From positions 134,720,288 to 134,784,287 of the forward strand of contig NC_089978.1 in the NCBI RefSeq assembly GCF_036417845.1: DNA of 64,000 nucleotides, given 5' to 3'. This document shows, piece by piece, positions 13,925-25,955 of the stretch. This stretch comes from Apteryx mantelli (taxonomy: Eukaryota > Chordata > Aves > Apterygiformes > Apterygidae). Below the pieces are notes generated by a model that worked only from the letters and a program-made list of their open reading frames with translations, made no database searches and was not told the origin of the DNA. Made by a program: the position numbers and the translations under genes. The first letter of the stretch is position 1; the number at the start of each line of letters is the position of its first letter.

Positions 13925-13949
13925 TCCCTCTCCCTCTCCCTCTCCCTCT
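13850..13949 (+). repeat. Compound microsatellite (AC)n(TC)n(CCCTCT)n
   Basis: About 21 AC units, then about 14 TC units, then about five hexamers CCCTCT, all abutting. Such tracts are length-polymorphic, and the uniform copies suggest an active microsatellite. Confidence 0.95.
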
Positions 13950-14828
13950 GCAACAACTACTGGGTGTAGTAACACTGCCTGTTCAACGCTCCAATTCAGC
14001 AGCCTACAGCAGAACCACAGCAATGCCCTCTCCTGGGCTGTGCTGGGTAACACACGCTGCCAGGCAACATTCCTCAGCATTTTTGACAGCTATAAAATAC
14101 CTACCACTATCTTTAATGCATAGCAGCATATTTTCTCTACATTTTTTTTAACCTCTCTGTCCCCTCTGAATAAGTCTGTAACCAGAGACTTAAGTGCTGC
14201 AATCATGCAAATTGTCCCACGAGGTTTTTGTAATGCTAATTATATCAAATGTATGCTCATCAATGAGAACATCTAATTCCCCTTGCTAATTATCTAGATT
14301 TCACACAGTGATATAGAAGCACTTGAAAAATGAATCTCCTCACAATACAATGTTTGCCATCCTTTGCTACCCCCTGAGTAACCCCTGCCTCTGAGCCCCC
14401 AGGTGATACTGGGCATAAGCACATAAACAAAACTTTTCCCAAAGGCCACTCATCCTTTGACCCTCCTTTTAAAGGTTCCCAGTTTGGGACTGGAGTTTGA
14501 TTTGCAGAACTGCTTAGGTCTTGTACTTGTGACTGAAATCAGAAGGAGCTACCCAAAGAATGTGTGCATGCTATATAACACTCTGAAAAGTGACATCCTA
14601 AGTAACTCAGAACATACACTTTAACTACTACGTTTCCTGCCTATAAAACATCAATAATACCATATCAGCTTATGGGCCTCTCATGAAAGAGGCTGATCCA
14701 AATTCATGAAGCTGCTGGATACAGTAATGATAAATACCACAGAAAAGCCTGAAAAGATCAGTAGTCCTGTTTGCAGAGTGGGATTTGAATAATATGCGGT
14801 AAGTAACTGATGGATTTGTGTGGCATGT

Positions 14829-14872
14829 GGAAAAAAAAAAAAAGTAAACAGTTACTCTTTTTTTTTTTTTCC
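14829..14872. repeat. A13/T13 palindrome
   Basis: Reads GG, thirteen A, GTAA, loop ACAG, TTAC, TC, thirteen T, CC. Apart from the two-base TC bulge, the two halves are perfectly complementary and could form a hairpin or cruciform. Confidence 0.85.
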
Positions 14873-16189
14873 CCCCCTGTGAGCAGTGTTCTTCCTATGC
14901 AGGGAACAAAGAAGGGACTTCATGGAGAAAACAATTTGTCATTGTGTAACCAAGGACAACCGTGACACCTATGCACAAGGAGCCCACAAGGAGAAACTAA
15001 TTCTGGCATTTTTGAATGAAAAGTGCAAGGCTTTAAAACCTTTTTTTGATGTATGTTTTCATTTATTGCAGCACTCTTTAAACATGCAAACTCAGCATTG
15101 TCAGATTAGGCAAAAGCCTTATGGAAGACACTGACCTGCATGATGAGCGAGATTACTTCGAGCTGCTTTTTCTTTTTGTTGCTTCTTGCATTGTTCACCT
15201 CGCACTGAGGCATTCCTGCAATCCTGACAAGAAAATTCAATCCCCCTCCTGGGGAAAGAAGCACTCACACCTTAACTTCCTTCTGTTTTACAGCTTCTTC
15301 CCTTTAATATTATTACTATTACTTTAATTTTGCTTTTTCCCAAAAGCTGAGCAGGCTTGAGAGGAGGAAAAACAAGAAATGGAGCTGTGCCCTGATGCAT
15401 GATTACACATAGCAATTAGCCCTGATTGCTCCCATCCTGGGGAACTGAGTCTCCCAGCTGGCCACTACCACCCTGAGGACCCCTCCGCCAGTCACAGGCC
15501 CCAGCGCACCCGGGGGCAGGATACAAGACCCCTTTGTCTGACTGTACTAATTCCTGTGCCACAGCAGCCTGCTGGAGGGGCTTATAGGCACTGATGCCCC
15601 TCACAGCTGCTTGAAAAAGGCAATGCTTGTCTGGGGAAGAGCCTGCGACTCTCCTTTTCGTTCCACCCGCAAACCATGCTCTGTTTGGCTGTGGGGCCTC
15701 CCAGGTGCTTGCCCAGATGTTGAAACTACAATCTCACTTTCTCCCGAGCTCCTCGGTCTTGTGGCTGCTTTGTGAGCTTACAACCATTCACAGGAAGTGC
15801 CACAGACCTAAGTGCATGATGAAAACCACCTGGAAGAGTTATCATAGAATTTAAGCCTTAAGACTGTGCGGCGGCTGCAAAGCGGAGGTGGCAGCTGAGA
15901 GTGGCTGCTCCAGCAATCCCCTGGCTGGCCCCACATCCATGGCTGGGCAAGAAGCTCCATGGCTTCCTGGCCGGGGGGCTTGGGGTGCATCCTCCTCTTG
16001 GAGACTGCCCATGGGTGACCTTGGCTTGGGCTGCTCTGGTTAGCCCAGCACAGCACCATCCTGGGCCTGGGGCCAGAGCTGCAGTGAGCTGCGCCGGCCC
16101 TGATCCTTCCCCAACATTTTAGGGGAAAACTCATCTCTCTTTAGAGGCACATAAAGGGACCAGGGGAAATGCTGCAGGACAGCCAGGGC
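14873..16189. other. Non-coding stretch before the CpG island
   Basis: No exon or interspersed repeat recognised. Base composition rises in GC toward 16.1 kb. Confidence 0.4.
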
Positions 16190-16690
16190 TGCTGGGATGA
16201 GGTGGCCGGCAGTCCCTGCCCCGGTGGTGTCGCCCAGCAGCCGCGGGGAGGCCGGGGCCGGGCAGGGCGCCCCGCAGGGAGGGCTCCCCCGCCGCTGTTT
16301 CGCCGTGGCTGCCCTGAGGGAGCGGGGCCGGGGCCGGGAGAGCCCGGGGCGAGGGGGCCCCCGCAGGCGGCGGTGTCGCGCCGGCCGTGTGCCGGGAGTC
16401 CCCGCCGGGGCCCCGCGGAGCGCCGCTCCCGCGCGGCCGCCGGGGGCCGCTGTTGGCCGCGGCGAGCGCGGGCTGCGCGCGGGGGCCGGGGCTGGGCAGC
16501 GGCAGGGCACCGACAGCCGGAGCGGCACGCGGGCACCGAGGCGGCCTCCTTCCGCCCTGTCTGCGCGCCCCGGCCGCAGCCCGCCCCGCCCGGGAGCCCG
16601 GCGGCGCCCGGGCCTTCCTGCCCTCCTGAGCTCCCGGCGCGGCGGTGGCTGTAGCTATTTTCGCTGCCCAGTCGTGTGCCCGGGCCGTCC
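16190..16690. promoter_or_regulatory. CpG island, orphan promoter candidate
   Basis: Very high GC with frequent unmutated CpG, sharply different from both flanks. This is typical of a broad promoter active in the germ line. No recognisable coding exon adjoins it on either strand. LPAR5 is transcribed toward it from the right, so it is not the LPAR5 start. In human the gene beyond LPAR5 is CHD4 on the same strand, so it may serve an unseen gene to the left or a non-coding RNA. Long open frames here are composition artefacts. Confidence 0.7.
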
Positions 16691-16805
16691 TGCAAAAATG
16701 GGGATAAAGGAAGTCCGGCCTGCTTTGTCGTGCTGCTTGGCCGCAGAAAGGCAGGCGTTTGGGGCTTTTGGAGACGTTTCCCTCGTTTTTTCTACCACCA
16801 AACAC

Positions 16806-16831
16806 TGTGTGTGTGTGTGTGTGTGTGTGTG
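16806..16831 (+). repeat. (TG)n microsatellite
   Basis: About 13 TG units just beyond the CpG island. Confidence 0.95.
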
Positions 16832-16839
16832 GTCACCGA

Positions 16840-19500
16840 GCGACATATATATGCAACCCTATACATTGTTTTGGATTTGGAAATTCTTCTGCTGTTTCAA
16901 GGTTTTTTTTTTTTAGAAAAAAGCACACAAAACCAACCCACAATATTGGTCAAAACAATTTTTTTTCCTCCCAAATGTTCATTTTGGTGAAAACATCCCT
17001 CCCCCCTCCAAAATTTTCCGCTAATCCTGGTATGTCTGATTCAGTCTGTCTTACCCTCGTTAGCACTCTTTGGAGGGAAAAGAATAACAGGCTGCAACCC
17101 TGCCGTTATCCGTCTGAAGCTGGGACAGGCTGTTCCAGGTATCATGCTGTGCTCCGGGTTTGGTCCTGCCATCTGAGTCCATTCCCAATGCAGTGGCAGG
17201 CTGCTCTATAGCTCAGCGCTGTCTTTACTGCTCTTTCTCTGTTTTTCCAGAGTCAGGCAAGGTCTTTCATCCTCGCTTTCTGGTGGAAATTTTGATTCCC
17301 TCCTCTCCTTGTACTCTCTTGTTCCTGTGTATTTTGGAGGCTGGAATGGACAGTATCTCACTGCCTGCACTTCAAATACTGCGGTGTTTTGGGGGTTAAA
17401 GCAGGCATACATCCAGATCTTTCAATTTATCCCCAGACAGAAATGGCAGCATAGCAGGTTCTTCACTGCACAGAGATATCATGCTGTTTCTATTCACCAT
17501 ATCCGGGAGCCTTGATTGGGCCGCTATCCCACCACACAAGGTGCTACGCAAACCAAACAAAAACGATCTATGCTCAGAGATCTCTTATGGTATAAGAACA
17601 GAGGCAGGAGATGTCATGGAAAAGTGGGAAAACATGAGGAAGCCCTGAGACAGTATTGATCGCTAGGATGTACAGCAGTTATCAGCACAGCAGTAGCCTG
17701 CCTGGCCTCTGCCAAGGTTCTGTTGGCAAGCTGGGGTACCCAATTTGTAGGCCAAAGAAGTGCAATTCTAAGAGTGGATGATACTGCAGAAGCATCAGAT
17801 ATTGCCAGCTGTCACCATACTATTAAGTCTTTGAACCAGAAGTCAGTAGGATTTGGTGATGGTGGTGATGGTGGTTGGTTTGCTCTCTTTAACACTTCTC
17901 TTTGGAATGCTGAAGAATGCTTGGGGTACCAGATCAGCATCTAAACCACAAAACCATAGAATCATAAAATAATTTAGGTTGGAAGGACCTCTGGAGGACA
18001 TCTGGTTCAACTCCCAGAGATTTGGGAGTTTCTAAATCATCCAAATAAACAACTATTTTCAAAGGTGACTGGTGTGTCTGTCCTGCTGGAAGTCAAAAGA
18101 CTTGAAATCCTGAAGTACTTATGCATTTTTGAAAATATCCTGTCTGACCAATATGGAATAAGCATTCTGTGCCCATTTGCCATCCTCTCTGTCCTTTTGC
18201 CATTATTTTCATTTGTTCAGTCTTACTTGATAAGAAGACATTTGTTTAATGTTCACATCTGCAAATGACACAAAGTGCAGGGGAGCAGTGAATAGCATCC
18301 TTTACCCCTGACATATTCAGCAGGAACCCTAATTCAAGAATTATTTCAGTAGGCCATAGAGAGTCATTTATACACGTTGAAAAGGCTCTGGTGAACTTTA
18401 TTCCAGTTTAATTTTTCTTTCCTGAATACCTTTGCTTAATGCAGTTTGTTGTATCTACTGTTTTAAATACATTTTAAATACATGCTTCAAAGTGGTACCA
18501 TTTTGTAATAATCAATATTTTGATGAGATGGACACCATCATACCCTAGGTCTTTCAGTTTTTTTTTTGTTTGCTTTATGCATACCTGTGAATTAGAAGCT
18601 ATAAACCAAGATAAGGTCAGTAGCTCATTTCACTGTGAGTCAGCACATGCATGTTCTGTTCTTTATGACCACATGATGGAATAACAAATCAGGCTGACAA
18701 AGGCAAAAATGCAGAAGCAGAAGATCTATCCAACACTGATTCTTTCTGGCAAGTATGAAAAATAACACTAAAACAGTAAGCAAACAGCCAAAATACCTTC
18801 CAGAATCCAAAGTGATCAAATTTGACTAGAATTCTCAAAAATGAAATAAAATTAATGCTAGCCGAAAATGATTTAAGTCCAAAAGGGCAAAAAACAGCTT
18901 CATGCACTGGGCACACCATTGGCAATATATACAAAATAAAGAAAAACTTCAGAAACCCAAACTGGGGAACTTTACTGCTGCTTGTAGCATGGCTAGCAGC
19001 CCCTTTGACTGTCTGATGAGATTCATTAAAAGATCAGGTTTTCAGTTATTTATAATTTTGTCAAAATATTTGAGCTAAAATTTCCTATGCTGGAGGTGCA
19101 ATATTTATAAAATGTTCCAGGTAAAAATAGTTTAGCTATTTTCAGGAATGAAACTAAAAGAAAAGATGATGTTTTCTCATGTTCTTTTTGAGATTTGCTG
19201 TGATTGAAGAAGCTCTGTGTTTTGGGAGGGCTGCTTTAAATTTGGCAGGGGGGCAACCTCTTTCAAGGTTGTGCCATTTGCCACTTGAAAATTCATTCCT
19301 ACTTGGTAAACTTGCCAGGCTTTGAAAGACCTCTCTTCACCCCAGCTCTGGAGAGTTTGGGGCCTCTCTGAAGGTGCTAGGAGCGGAAGTATGCTCTGGG
19401 GCAACCTGTGCAGGGATGATGCACATGCCTCCCAAAGGTCTTCTGTGCCATCAGGCTCAGACAGTGGTGTCTGTCTTTCCTTGGTGGTTTTGTTGATGCT
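16840..19500. other. Non-coding, one CR1 tail
   Basis: Apart from the CR1 3' fragment at 17,953-18,022, I see no exon or other repeat. Confidence 0.4.
17953..18022 (-). mobile_element. CR1 LINE, 3' tail fragment
   Basis: The plus strand reads CATAGAATCATAAAATAA, then GGTTGGAAGGACCTCTGGAG, the reverse complement of the avian CR1 3' end. It is a typical 5'-truncated copy. Confidence 0.9.
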
Positions 19501-19504
19501 TCCC

Positions 19505-20385
19505 ACATCTTGGACTCTATTAGCAAGACCGCAGCCAACAGGTTGAAGGAAGCAATCATTGCCCACTGTGCAGTGCTTGGGAGGCCACATCTGGAGTACT
19601 GCTGTGCAGCATTGGGTCTACAAGTACAAGAGAGACGTCAACAACCTGCAGGCAGTCCCACAGGGGGTCAATAAGGTGACTGGGGACTGCAGCACTCAGC
19701 CTATGAGGAGAGGTTGAGGGAGCTGGGTTTGTTCAACCTGGAGAAGAGAAAGCCAAGGGGCTCTAACTGGTGTCTGACTCTACCTGAAGGAAGGGTATAC
19801 AGAAAGCAGAGCCAGACTCCTCTTGAAGGGGCACAGAGAAAGCACAAGAGGCAACAGCCATGACTTGCAACAAGGGAAATTCATATTAGACATAAGGGAA
19901 AAACTCTCCCCTGGAAGTAGTTTGGCACTGGCACAGGTGCCCAGAGGGCACCATCCTTGGAGATATTCAGGACTCATGGCCCTGAGCTGTCGGAGTGGGA
20001 GACGGACCCGGAGTAACGATGAGTCTCAATGTGAGTATGATCGTTCTCCCTTTATTCAAGCTTTTACAGAGTATATATAGACAGGCAATAAGAGCATGTG
20101 ATAGCGATAGCTATATGATTGGCTCACAATCTTTGTTCATGCGCCTAGAGCGGATATATGATTGGTGCAGGCTTGCTGTTCGCGTGGAGAGGTCTGTCGA
20201 CTTGTTTACCTCCTTGTAGCTTCCTTCTTTTGTGCTGTTCAAGGACAGCTCACATAGATGTGGGATCCTCCCTCCATCGTGAAGACAGGATTGCTCACTT
20301 CTAAGAGATCATGCCCCTTTTCACTTAACCATTCTTCCACACTGAGCAACCTGATCTAGCTTTGGTGTTAGTTCAGGGCCCTGAG
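19505..20385 (+). mobile_element. CR1 LINE, 3' region, interrupted by a solo LTR
   Basis: Contains the CR1 3' landmarks in order: GGCCACATCTGGAGTACTG, TATGAGGAGAGGTTGAGGGA, CTGGAGAAGAGAAAGCCAAG, then the ATCCTTGGAGATATTCA segment. It continues after the LTR with AACCTGATCTAGC. It is diverged and carries no intact frame. Confidence 0.9.
19988..20341 (-). mobile_element. Endogenous retrovirus solo LTR with 6-bp target duplication
   Basis: A 354-bp element with TG...CA termini, flanked by CTGAGC at 19,982-19,987 and 20,342-20,347. On the minus strand it has two CCAATCATATA elements, a CTATATATACTC TATA box, and then AATAAA about 20 bases later. This is a compact U3-R-U5 layout. A 6-bp duplication fits the alpha/beta-like retroviruses of birds. 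Several CpGs persist near the 3' end, suggesting a fairly young insertion. No internal viral sequence remains, so it arose by LTR-LTR recombination. Confidence 0.92.
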
Positions 20386-22798
20386 CGCATCCTATCCCCT
20401 CCTGGGGCTGGTGCTGTGTGGGTGTGGGACCAAGTTAGAGACAGTGCAGCTGAGGGCTGCCCCTTCCCTCTGGTGACTTTGGGAAGAGTTTCCAGAAAGC
20501 TCTGCTGGGAGGCCTCATCCAGGGCTGACCCCTCTTGTCCCAGGAGCTGCTTTTAAGCTTGGTCTCTTGTTCTTAGTTCCCTCTAGCTATGCTGAAGCTG
20601 CATTACAGCCCTTCCTGTACCTGGCTATGTATCAGGTTGATCCAGATCCTGATCCAGGCCCATGGACAGACTTCCTGGCTTGACCAGAGGCTTTGTCACC
20701 ATTGACTTGTCTGGTGATCACTGGACTCTGGTTTACCCTTATTACTGTCTCTGGACCTGATCCTGATGCTGACTTGCTGACTTGACCAAGTCTGAACTTG
20801 GACCTGCCTTGCCACCACAGACTTGTCTGACCATCTGGATTCTTAGCTGAACCTGGCTACTGTCAACATGCCTGTTCTGCTCACCTTGCTCAAGTACTTT
20901 GGGACGGGGCCCTTACTGGTGAAGCTGCTTCCTCTGTCTGCCTTGCTATCACGTTCGGCTCCCAGCTCCCCTTCCTTTAGGGAGCAGCCGTCCCTCACTG
21001 CTTCCTGACAATCTGCTGTGAGCAGCTGCAGAGGCCCCTTCCCACCTAAATATTTCTGTGAATCTATGAAGAATCTGGGGGAGGGAAACAGTACCAGAGG
21101 AAAAGGGACAAGGAAAAGGGTCTAAGAAGGAGGAAGGGGGAGGCAGCTGTGGAAACGGGCAGCAGTGCATCTGCTGTAACATCAGTCCTCTACCCCATAA
21201 GTTCCAGAACAAAAGAGTAACATCACACCCCACCAAAAGTTGTGCACTCAGGTTTGTTTCCTTTCCAGCTGCATTATTTCACAGATGATTCATGTTCATG
21301 TCACAGTCTTGAATTTTCAAAACAGAAATACCTGCTCTCCCTCAAGCCTTCTCCATCTCTCTCACTGCAATCTCTCAGACACCATTAAATGTCTTTCATC
21401 TGCTGACTTATTTCAACACTAGTTTGTTGGTGATGCATGTGCTGAGAAAGGGGGATGTAGGTGGCCTCCCTAGAACAGATGTCTCCCAAAACAGCCTGTA
21501 GCACAAAGATCTCTCTGTGGAGAGGTTCACCATCTAGCCACTTGCATCTATAGTGACCTGTAATACTAGGACAGGTCTTCAAGGGAGACTAGAAAGGTGG
21601 ATTTGAATCCCTGTATCTCCTAAACTGTATTGTAACACAAAAATATCATGCATTGCCATAGTTTTTTTCCCACAGCAGTCACAGGGTGAGGGCTTGAAAA
21701 GTGATTCTTTGCTAATTTAGAAGGCAACAGTCTAGAGACTTGGACTTTGCACAACATTTCTAGACACTTTCCATTATCATTCCTTTAGCATTTTTTTAAA
21801 AAATCATTTATACTGTAATGGATCCACTCCAGGATAAGCTAGTACTGCTTTTCTGAGTCCTACTGGAAGCCAAAGAGAGGTTCTGTTGTAGTGCTGGTGG
21901 AAAGGTGAGCCTTGAACATTGGCAGGAGTGGATAACTGTGGTTTCTGGGATTGCCTGTGTATAGTTGAGTCTCTCTCTTCTGGGGAGATTTACAGGACTT
22001 CAGTCTACAGTGCAGGCTGAAAAGCATGTACAAACAGTGCAAGCAAATATATTTCATCACAGCTTCATTCTGTGGTATCATTTCTCTTTGAGAATGAAAA
22101 TCACCCAGACCTTGATATCAATCACCCAGTGGCTAAGTGACAAGAAAAAGTGCAAAGCACTAATGTCTATGTAATCCACAGAAGTGGCATTAGTTGGTAT
22201 CCCTCTGTTTCTGTGGCCGTTATGAATGCTGGGTGTATTTTCAAGAATGCTAGTGTTTCCCAAACTCTTTTGCCTTAGGTAAATGTATATCCCATTGTGC
22301 TGCATGTGTGTGTGTATGTGCAGCTGAACAAGTACATTTGACATACTGCCAAAACATTGCTTTGCTAAGGTCTGTGACTTATTATACATTTAGGAACCTA
22401 TTTTCTGTAAGAGTACTAAACACTCAGCTGTTCCCTTGACCTCAGCAAGGGTTGCTAGATGCTTAAACACTTTTTGAAAATTAAATCACTTAATTGGGTG
22501 CCCAAAACTGGACTTAGGACTCAAACTGAGGCATCCAGTTAAAAAAAACATTTTTTCCATGGTCTTTACTATTAAATTTACTCTGTCAGCAATGTGTACC
22601 ACATCTGTGTTCTAAGTATTCCAACAACCATTTCACCTTCCAGTTACATGTGCAGCAAGGAGGTGCTCAGGCAGGATGGACTTGCTATAGGAATCCATGC
22701 TGACCAGAACTAGACAGAATAGGTTTGTTTCAAGCACTTGTTTCCCACTGTATGTTTCCTGTACCAGAAGATTTAGGTGGGACCATGTCACCAGCATA
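20386..22798. other. Non-coding between CR1 and LPAR5
   Basis: A probable CR1 tail (CCCTTCCCACCTAAATATTT) lies at about 21,020-21,070 on the plus strand. Otherwise I recognise nothing. Confidence 0.4.
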
Positions 22799-22804
22799 TT
22801 TATT
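22799..22804 (-). terminator. Probable LPAR5 polyadenylation signal
   Basis: An AATAAA hexamer on the minus strand lies about 175 bases beyond the LPAR5 stop codon. It is the first canonical signal downstream, so the 3' UTR is probably short. Cleavage itself is not visible. Confidence 0.5.
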
Positions 22805-22979
22805 CAAAACAACCTTTCATCCTTCCTGTTTGTCTCACCAGGTTCACCCACATCATAGAACCTGCTGTGCTCCCTCCCTCAAACGGTTTGCTAATTTACC
22901 CTGACCTGTTTCCCACCATCTTGCTTTAACTATTGAATGGGCCACTCTGCAACTCAGCAATGACATGACTTTTCTGTGG

Positions 22980-24092
22980 TTATATTTCCGAGTCCTCAAT
23001 AGGGGCATTCAGGAATATTGTAGTAGGAAGTGATGGCAAAGATTCACTTGGATGGATAAAATTATCAGCTGGAAACTGTTTCACTTTTGAGGAAGTATGG
23101 ACTTGGTGGGACTTATTTTCCACAACCTGATTCTTCAGCATCCCTACATCTGAGTCCCAGGCTTGTCCCTGCTGCAGTTTCTTAAAGGTGTTTTGGAAAC
23201 CCTCAGTGCTAAAGTAGTATATCAGGGGGTCCAGCATGCAGTTCATGCTGGCCAATAGCATGGTCACAATTAGCACTTGGCGCACAGAGGCTTGTGTTTG
23301 TTTCTCAACCTTCAGTATGTGGGCTTTTATCATCCCGTAAACTGCCAGGGTAGTGTTGTAGGGCACAAAGCAGATGATGAAGATGACCAGATTGACCAAG
23401 AGGAGACGGATGGTCTTCTGCTGTCGCAGGGTCCTTGTCTGGCTGGCCTGGCAGAGCTCCCAAAAGATCCGAATCGAGCAGTACATCACAGAGCTCAGAG
23501 GCAGGAGAAAACCCAGGATTTCAGCCAGGACAACTAGAGGGAAGAGGTTGTTCTGCCACATGTTGTCACTAAAGCTTTCAAAGCACAGATGAATGGTCTG
23601 GTTCTGTGTCATACAGTGGTTTTGCTTGTGGACCATGGCTGTGGGGATGGAGCCCATGAGGATCATAATCCAGACGATCAGGCAAAGGACCTTGGCCACT
23701 TTGGGGCGCCGCAGATGCCTCCAGCGGAGCGGGTGGACAATGGCAATGTAGCGGTCCAGGTTGATGCACATGAGGAAGAGGCAGCTACCATACATGTTTA
23801 TCTGGAAGACAGATCCAGAGACCTGGCACAGAAAGTTATCAAAGGGCCAGTGGTGGTTGGAATAGTAGTAGAGTCGCAGTGGCAGAGGAAGTGTGAAGAT
23901 GAGGTCACTCACGGCCAGGTTGAACATGTAGATCATCACCACAGACTTCAGGCACAGGTAGTGCGTGAAGATCCAGAGGGCCATCACATTGAGCATCAAA
24001 CCCGTAATGAAGATCAGGATGTAGCCAGGCAGAAGGAGATGGTGGCTGAAGTTGTAATCCTTGCAAGGCTCAGACACATTGGCAGCTGACAT
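22980..24092 (-). CDS. LPAR5: Lysophosphatidic acid receptor 5, single coding exon, intact
   Basis: A 370-residue class A GPCR, close in length to human LPAR5 (372). It is a plasma-membrane receptor for lysophosphatidic acid. Seven hydrophobic segments are visible: TM1 ~20-43, TM2 ~50-72, TM3 ~87-112, TM4 ~132-154, TM5 ~183-207, TM6 ~229-252, TM7 ~272-296. Family marks include two N-glycosylation sequons near the N terminus (N5, N14), the LAVSDL motif in TM2, the Cys89-Cys170 disulfide pair, DRY at 113-115 followed by IAIVHPLR, CFVPYN in TM6, and DPLIY at 288-292 in place of NPxxY. The segments QINMYGSC, LCFESFSD and CFVPYNTTLAVYG are near-identical to human LPAR5, which separates it from LPAR4/6 and GPR35. 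The start is the first methionine before the glycosylated N terminus. Neighbours match human 12p13.31, where ACRBP is adjacent. Any 5' UTR exons were not located. No damage is visible. Confidence 0.97.
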   Translation of the reverse strand: MSAANVSEPCKDYNFSHHLLLPGYILIFITGLMLNVMALWIFTHYLCLKSVVMIYMFNLAVSDLIFTLPLPLRLYYYSNHHWPFDNFLCQVSGSVFQINMYGSCLFLMCINLDRYIAIVHPLRWRHLRRPKVAKVLCLIVWIMILMGSIPTAMVHKQNHCMTQNQTIHLCFESFSDNMWQNNLFPLVVLAEILGFLLPLSSVMYCSIRIFWELCQASQTRTLRQQKTIRLLLVNLVIFIICFVPYNTTLAVYGMIKAHILKVEKQTQASVRQVLIVTMLLASMNCMLDPLIYYFSTEGFQNTFKKLQQGQAWDSDVGMLKNQVVENKSHQVHTSSKVKQFPADNFIHPSESLPSLPTTIFLNAPIEDSEI

Positions 24093-24733
24093 GCTCAGCG
24101 GGGAACAGGAGAAAGTCTCAGTGAGATGGCTGAGACTGCTGGTAGGCTAAGGAGGCGCAAAGAAAAGAACTGGAAGAAGTCATTTCCCTCTAGGAAGCTA
24201 TGAGCAGGTCACTCCCTTCATCTGCAGCAGAGAAGTAGATGGGCTTGTCTGTCTCTTGACTGGTGCTGCTTTAACTTGCTGGTCAGTGGTTATCTGACAG
24301 GGATGGTAAAGAAGTCACCTCTAGCTCAGCAATAATTTCCAGTGGTTATGGGGATGCTGACATGATGGAGGGTCATTGCCGATTGTTGAAAGTTAGCACA
24401 GTTCCTGGTAAGAGTGGAAGATCAAGAAAGAATAGTTTAATTTAGAGGGGTAAATTTCTTGAAAGGTCAAAATTCCACCATGGTGGCTTCTGCTGCAAGA
24501 ACACATGAAGAAAGAAAAGAGACAAAGAAAAATGTGCAGTAGAAGAGTGAGTGATGAAATGGCAGAAGAAGCAAGAACACAGAGGGTGTAACTGCTGTAA
24601 GGAATCATTTACTATTCAGCCCCAGAAAATTTATTTTGTTTTCATCACTGGGTGTGACACAGGCATATAAGAAATGGACAGCACAAGAGCACACAGGGAA
24701 AATAGTCAAGACAGCTCCAGTAAAAAGAAAAAA

Positions 24734-24776
24734 AAGAGAGAGAGAGAAAGAAGAGAGAGAGAGAGAGAGAGAAAGA
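24734..24776 (+). repeat. (GA)n microsatellite, imperfect
   Basis: A purine tract of GA units with AAA interruptions, upstream of LPAR5. Confidence 0.9.
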
Positions 24777-25484
24777 AACTTAGAACAGAGCAAAAACTGT
24801 ATGATACTGTTTTATATCAGAGAAACAGGACTTCGTACATGCATTATAGATAAAGATTACACTACAGGTAGGCTTGACTCCACCCTAGCTTTTCTTCCTA
24901 GGTGAAACAACCCACAGAAACCTGAGTCCCAGCTAAGGGCTTGACCAGAATGGATAAACTTCAATGGATAGATGCACCTTACCCATGTTTCTAGGGACAA
25001 GAGTGCAAAGGGACCAGGGCAGCAGATGCATCTCAGTTCCTTCCTCAAGATCTGTAATAGACAGAATAACAGGGTTGTGATGGCAGAAATGACTGTGCTG
25101 CAATTTAATTAAGAAATTCCAGCTAAGCACAAGTAAAGAGAGATTTATGTTACAGCAGCTGAAGTTGCTTAAGTTGCTTACGTTCACACAGTTACTTCTC
25201 TAGCTCTTTTGGTATGCTTTCTTGCACCAGACTGGTAGTGCCTATAAGGGGGTGTGTCCTTAGATCATTGTCCTGCTTATGACACCATAAAGCATGAGAC
25301 AGCCCACATCCCACCCTGTTCTTTTACCAACGCAGGGCAGAACACCCAGATAAGGCCATTACACACAGTAATGGAGGAAGGACCATGGGATTCATGTGGG
25401 CAAACACACCTGTGACTCCTAAGCAGTGTGAGGTTGGCAACCATTCTATATACTAATGGTAGCACTACCGTGCTAAACACTAAT

Positions 25485-25955
25485 CAACTGGAGTGGGTCC
25501 AGTGGAAGGCCACCAAGATGGTCAGGGGGCTGGAGAACTTGCCTTATGAGGAGAGTCTGAGGGAACTGGGCTTGTGCAGCCTGGAGAAGAGAAGGCTTTG
25601 GGAGACCTAACAGCAGCCTTCCCATACCTGCAAGGAGGTTGTTGGAGGAGGACAGAGCTAGGCTGTTCACAGTGGTGCGTGGCAGTAGGGCAAGAGACAA
25701 CAGGCATACACTGAAAAAAGAGACATTCAGACTGAATATAGTGAAAAACTTTTTCACCATGAGGACACTCAGGCAGTGCAACAGGTTGGCCAGAGAGGAC
25801 ATGGAGTCTTCTCCCTTGGAAGTTTTCAAGACCAGGTTGCATAAAGCCATGAGAACCTAGTCTGATCTGATAGCTGACCCTGCTTTGGGCAGGAGGTTGG
25901 ACAAGACACCTTCTGAGGTCCCTTCCGACCTGAATTATCCTATGAACCTAAAACC
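25485..25955 (+). mobile_element. CR1 LINE, 3' region
   Basis: Begins at GAGTGGGTCCAGTGGAAGGC, runs through CTTATGAGGAGAGTCTGAGG and the GAAAAACTTTTTCACC segment, and ends CCCTTCCGACCTGAATTATC, the standard avian CR1 3' order. No intact frame. Confidence 0.93.

Noticed and set aside
16131-16916. Open frames of 160-240 codons on both strands of the CpG island
   Set aside because: Stop codons are rare at this GC content. The peptides are low-complexity Arg/Pro/Gly/Ala and match no family I know.
23277-24089. Plus-strand frames opposite LPAR5
   Set aside because: Antisense shadows of the conserved LPAR5 coding sequence.
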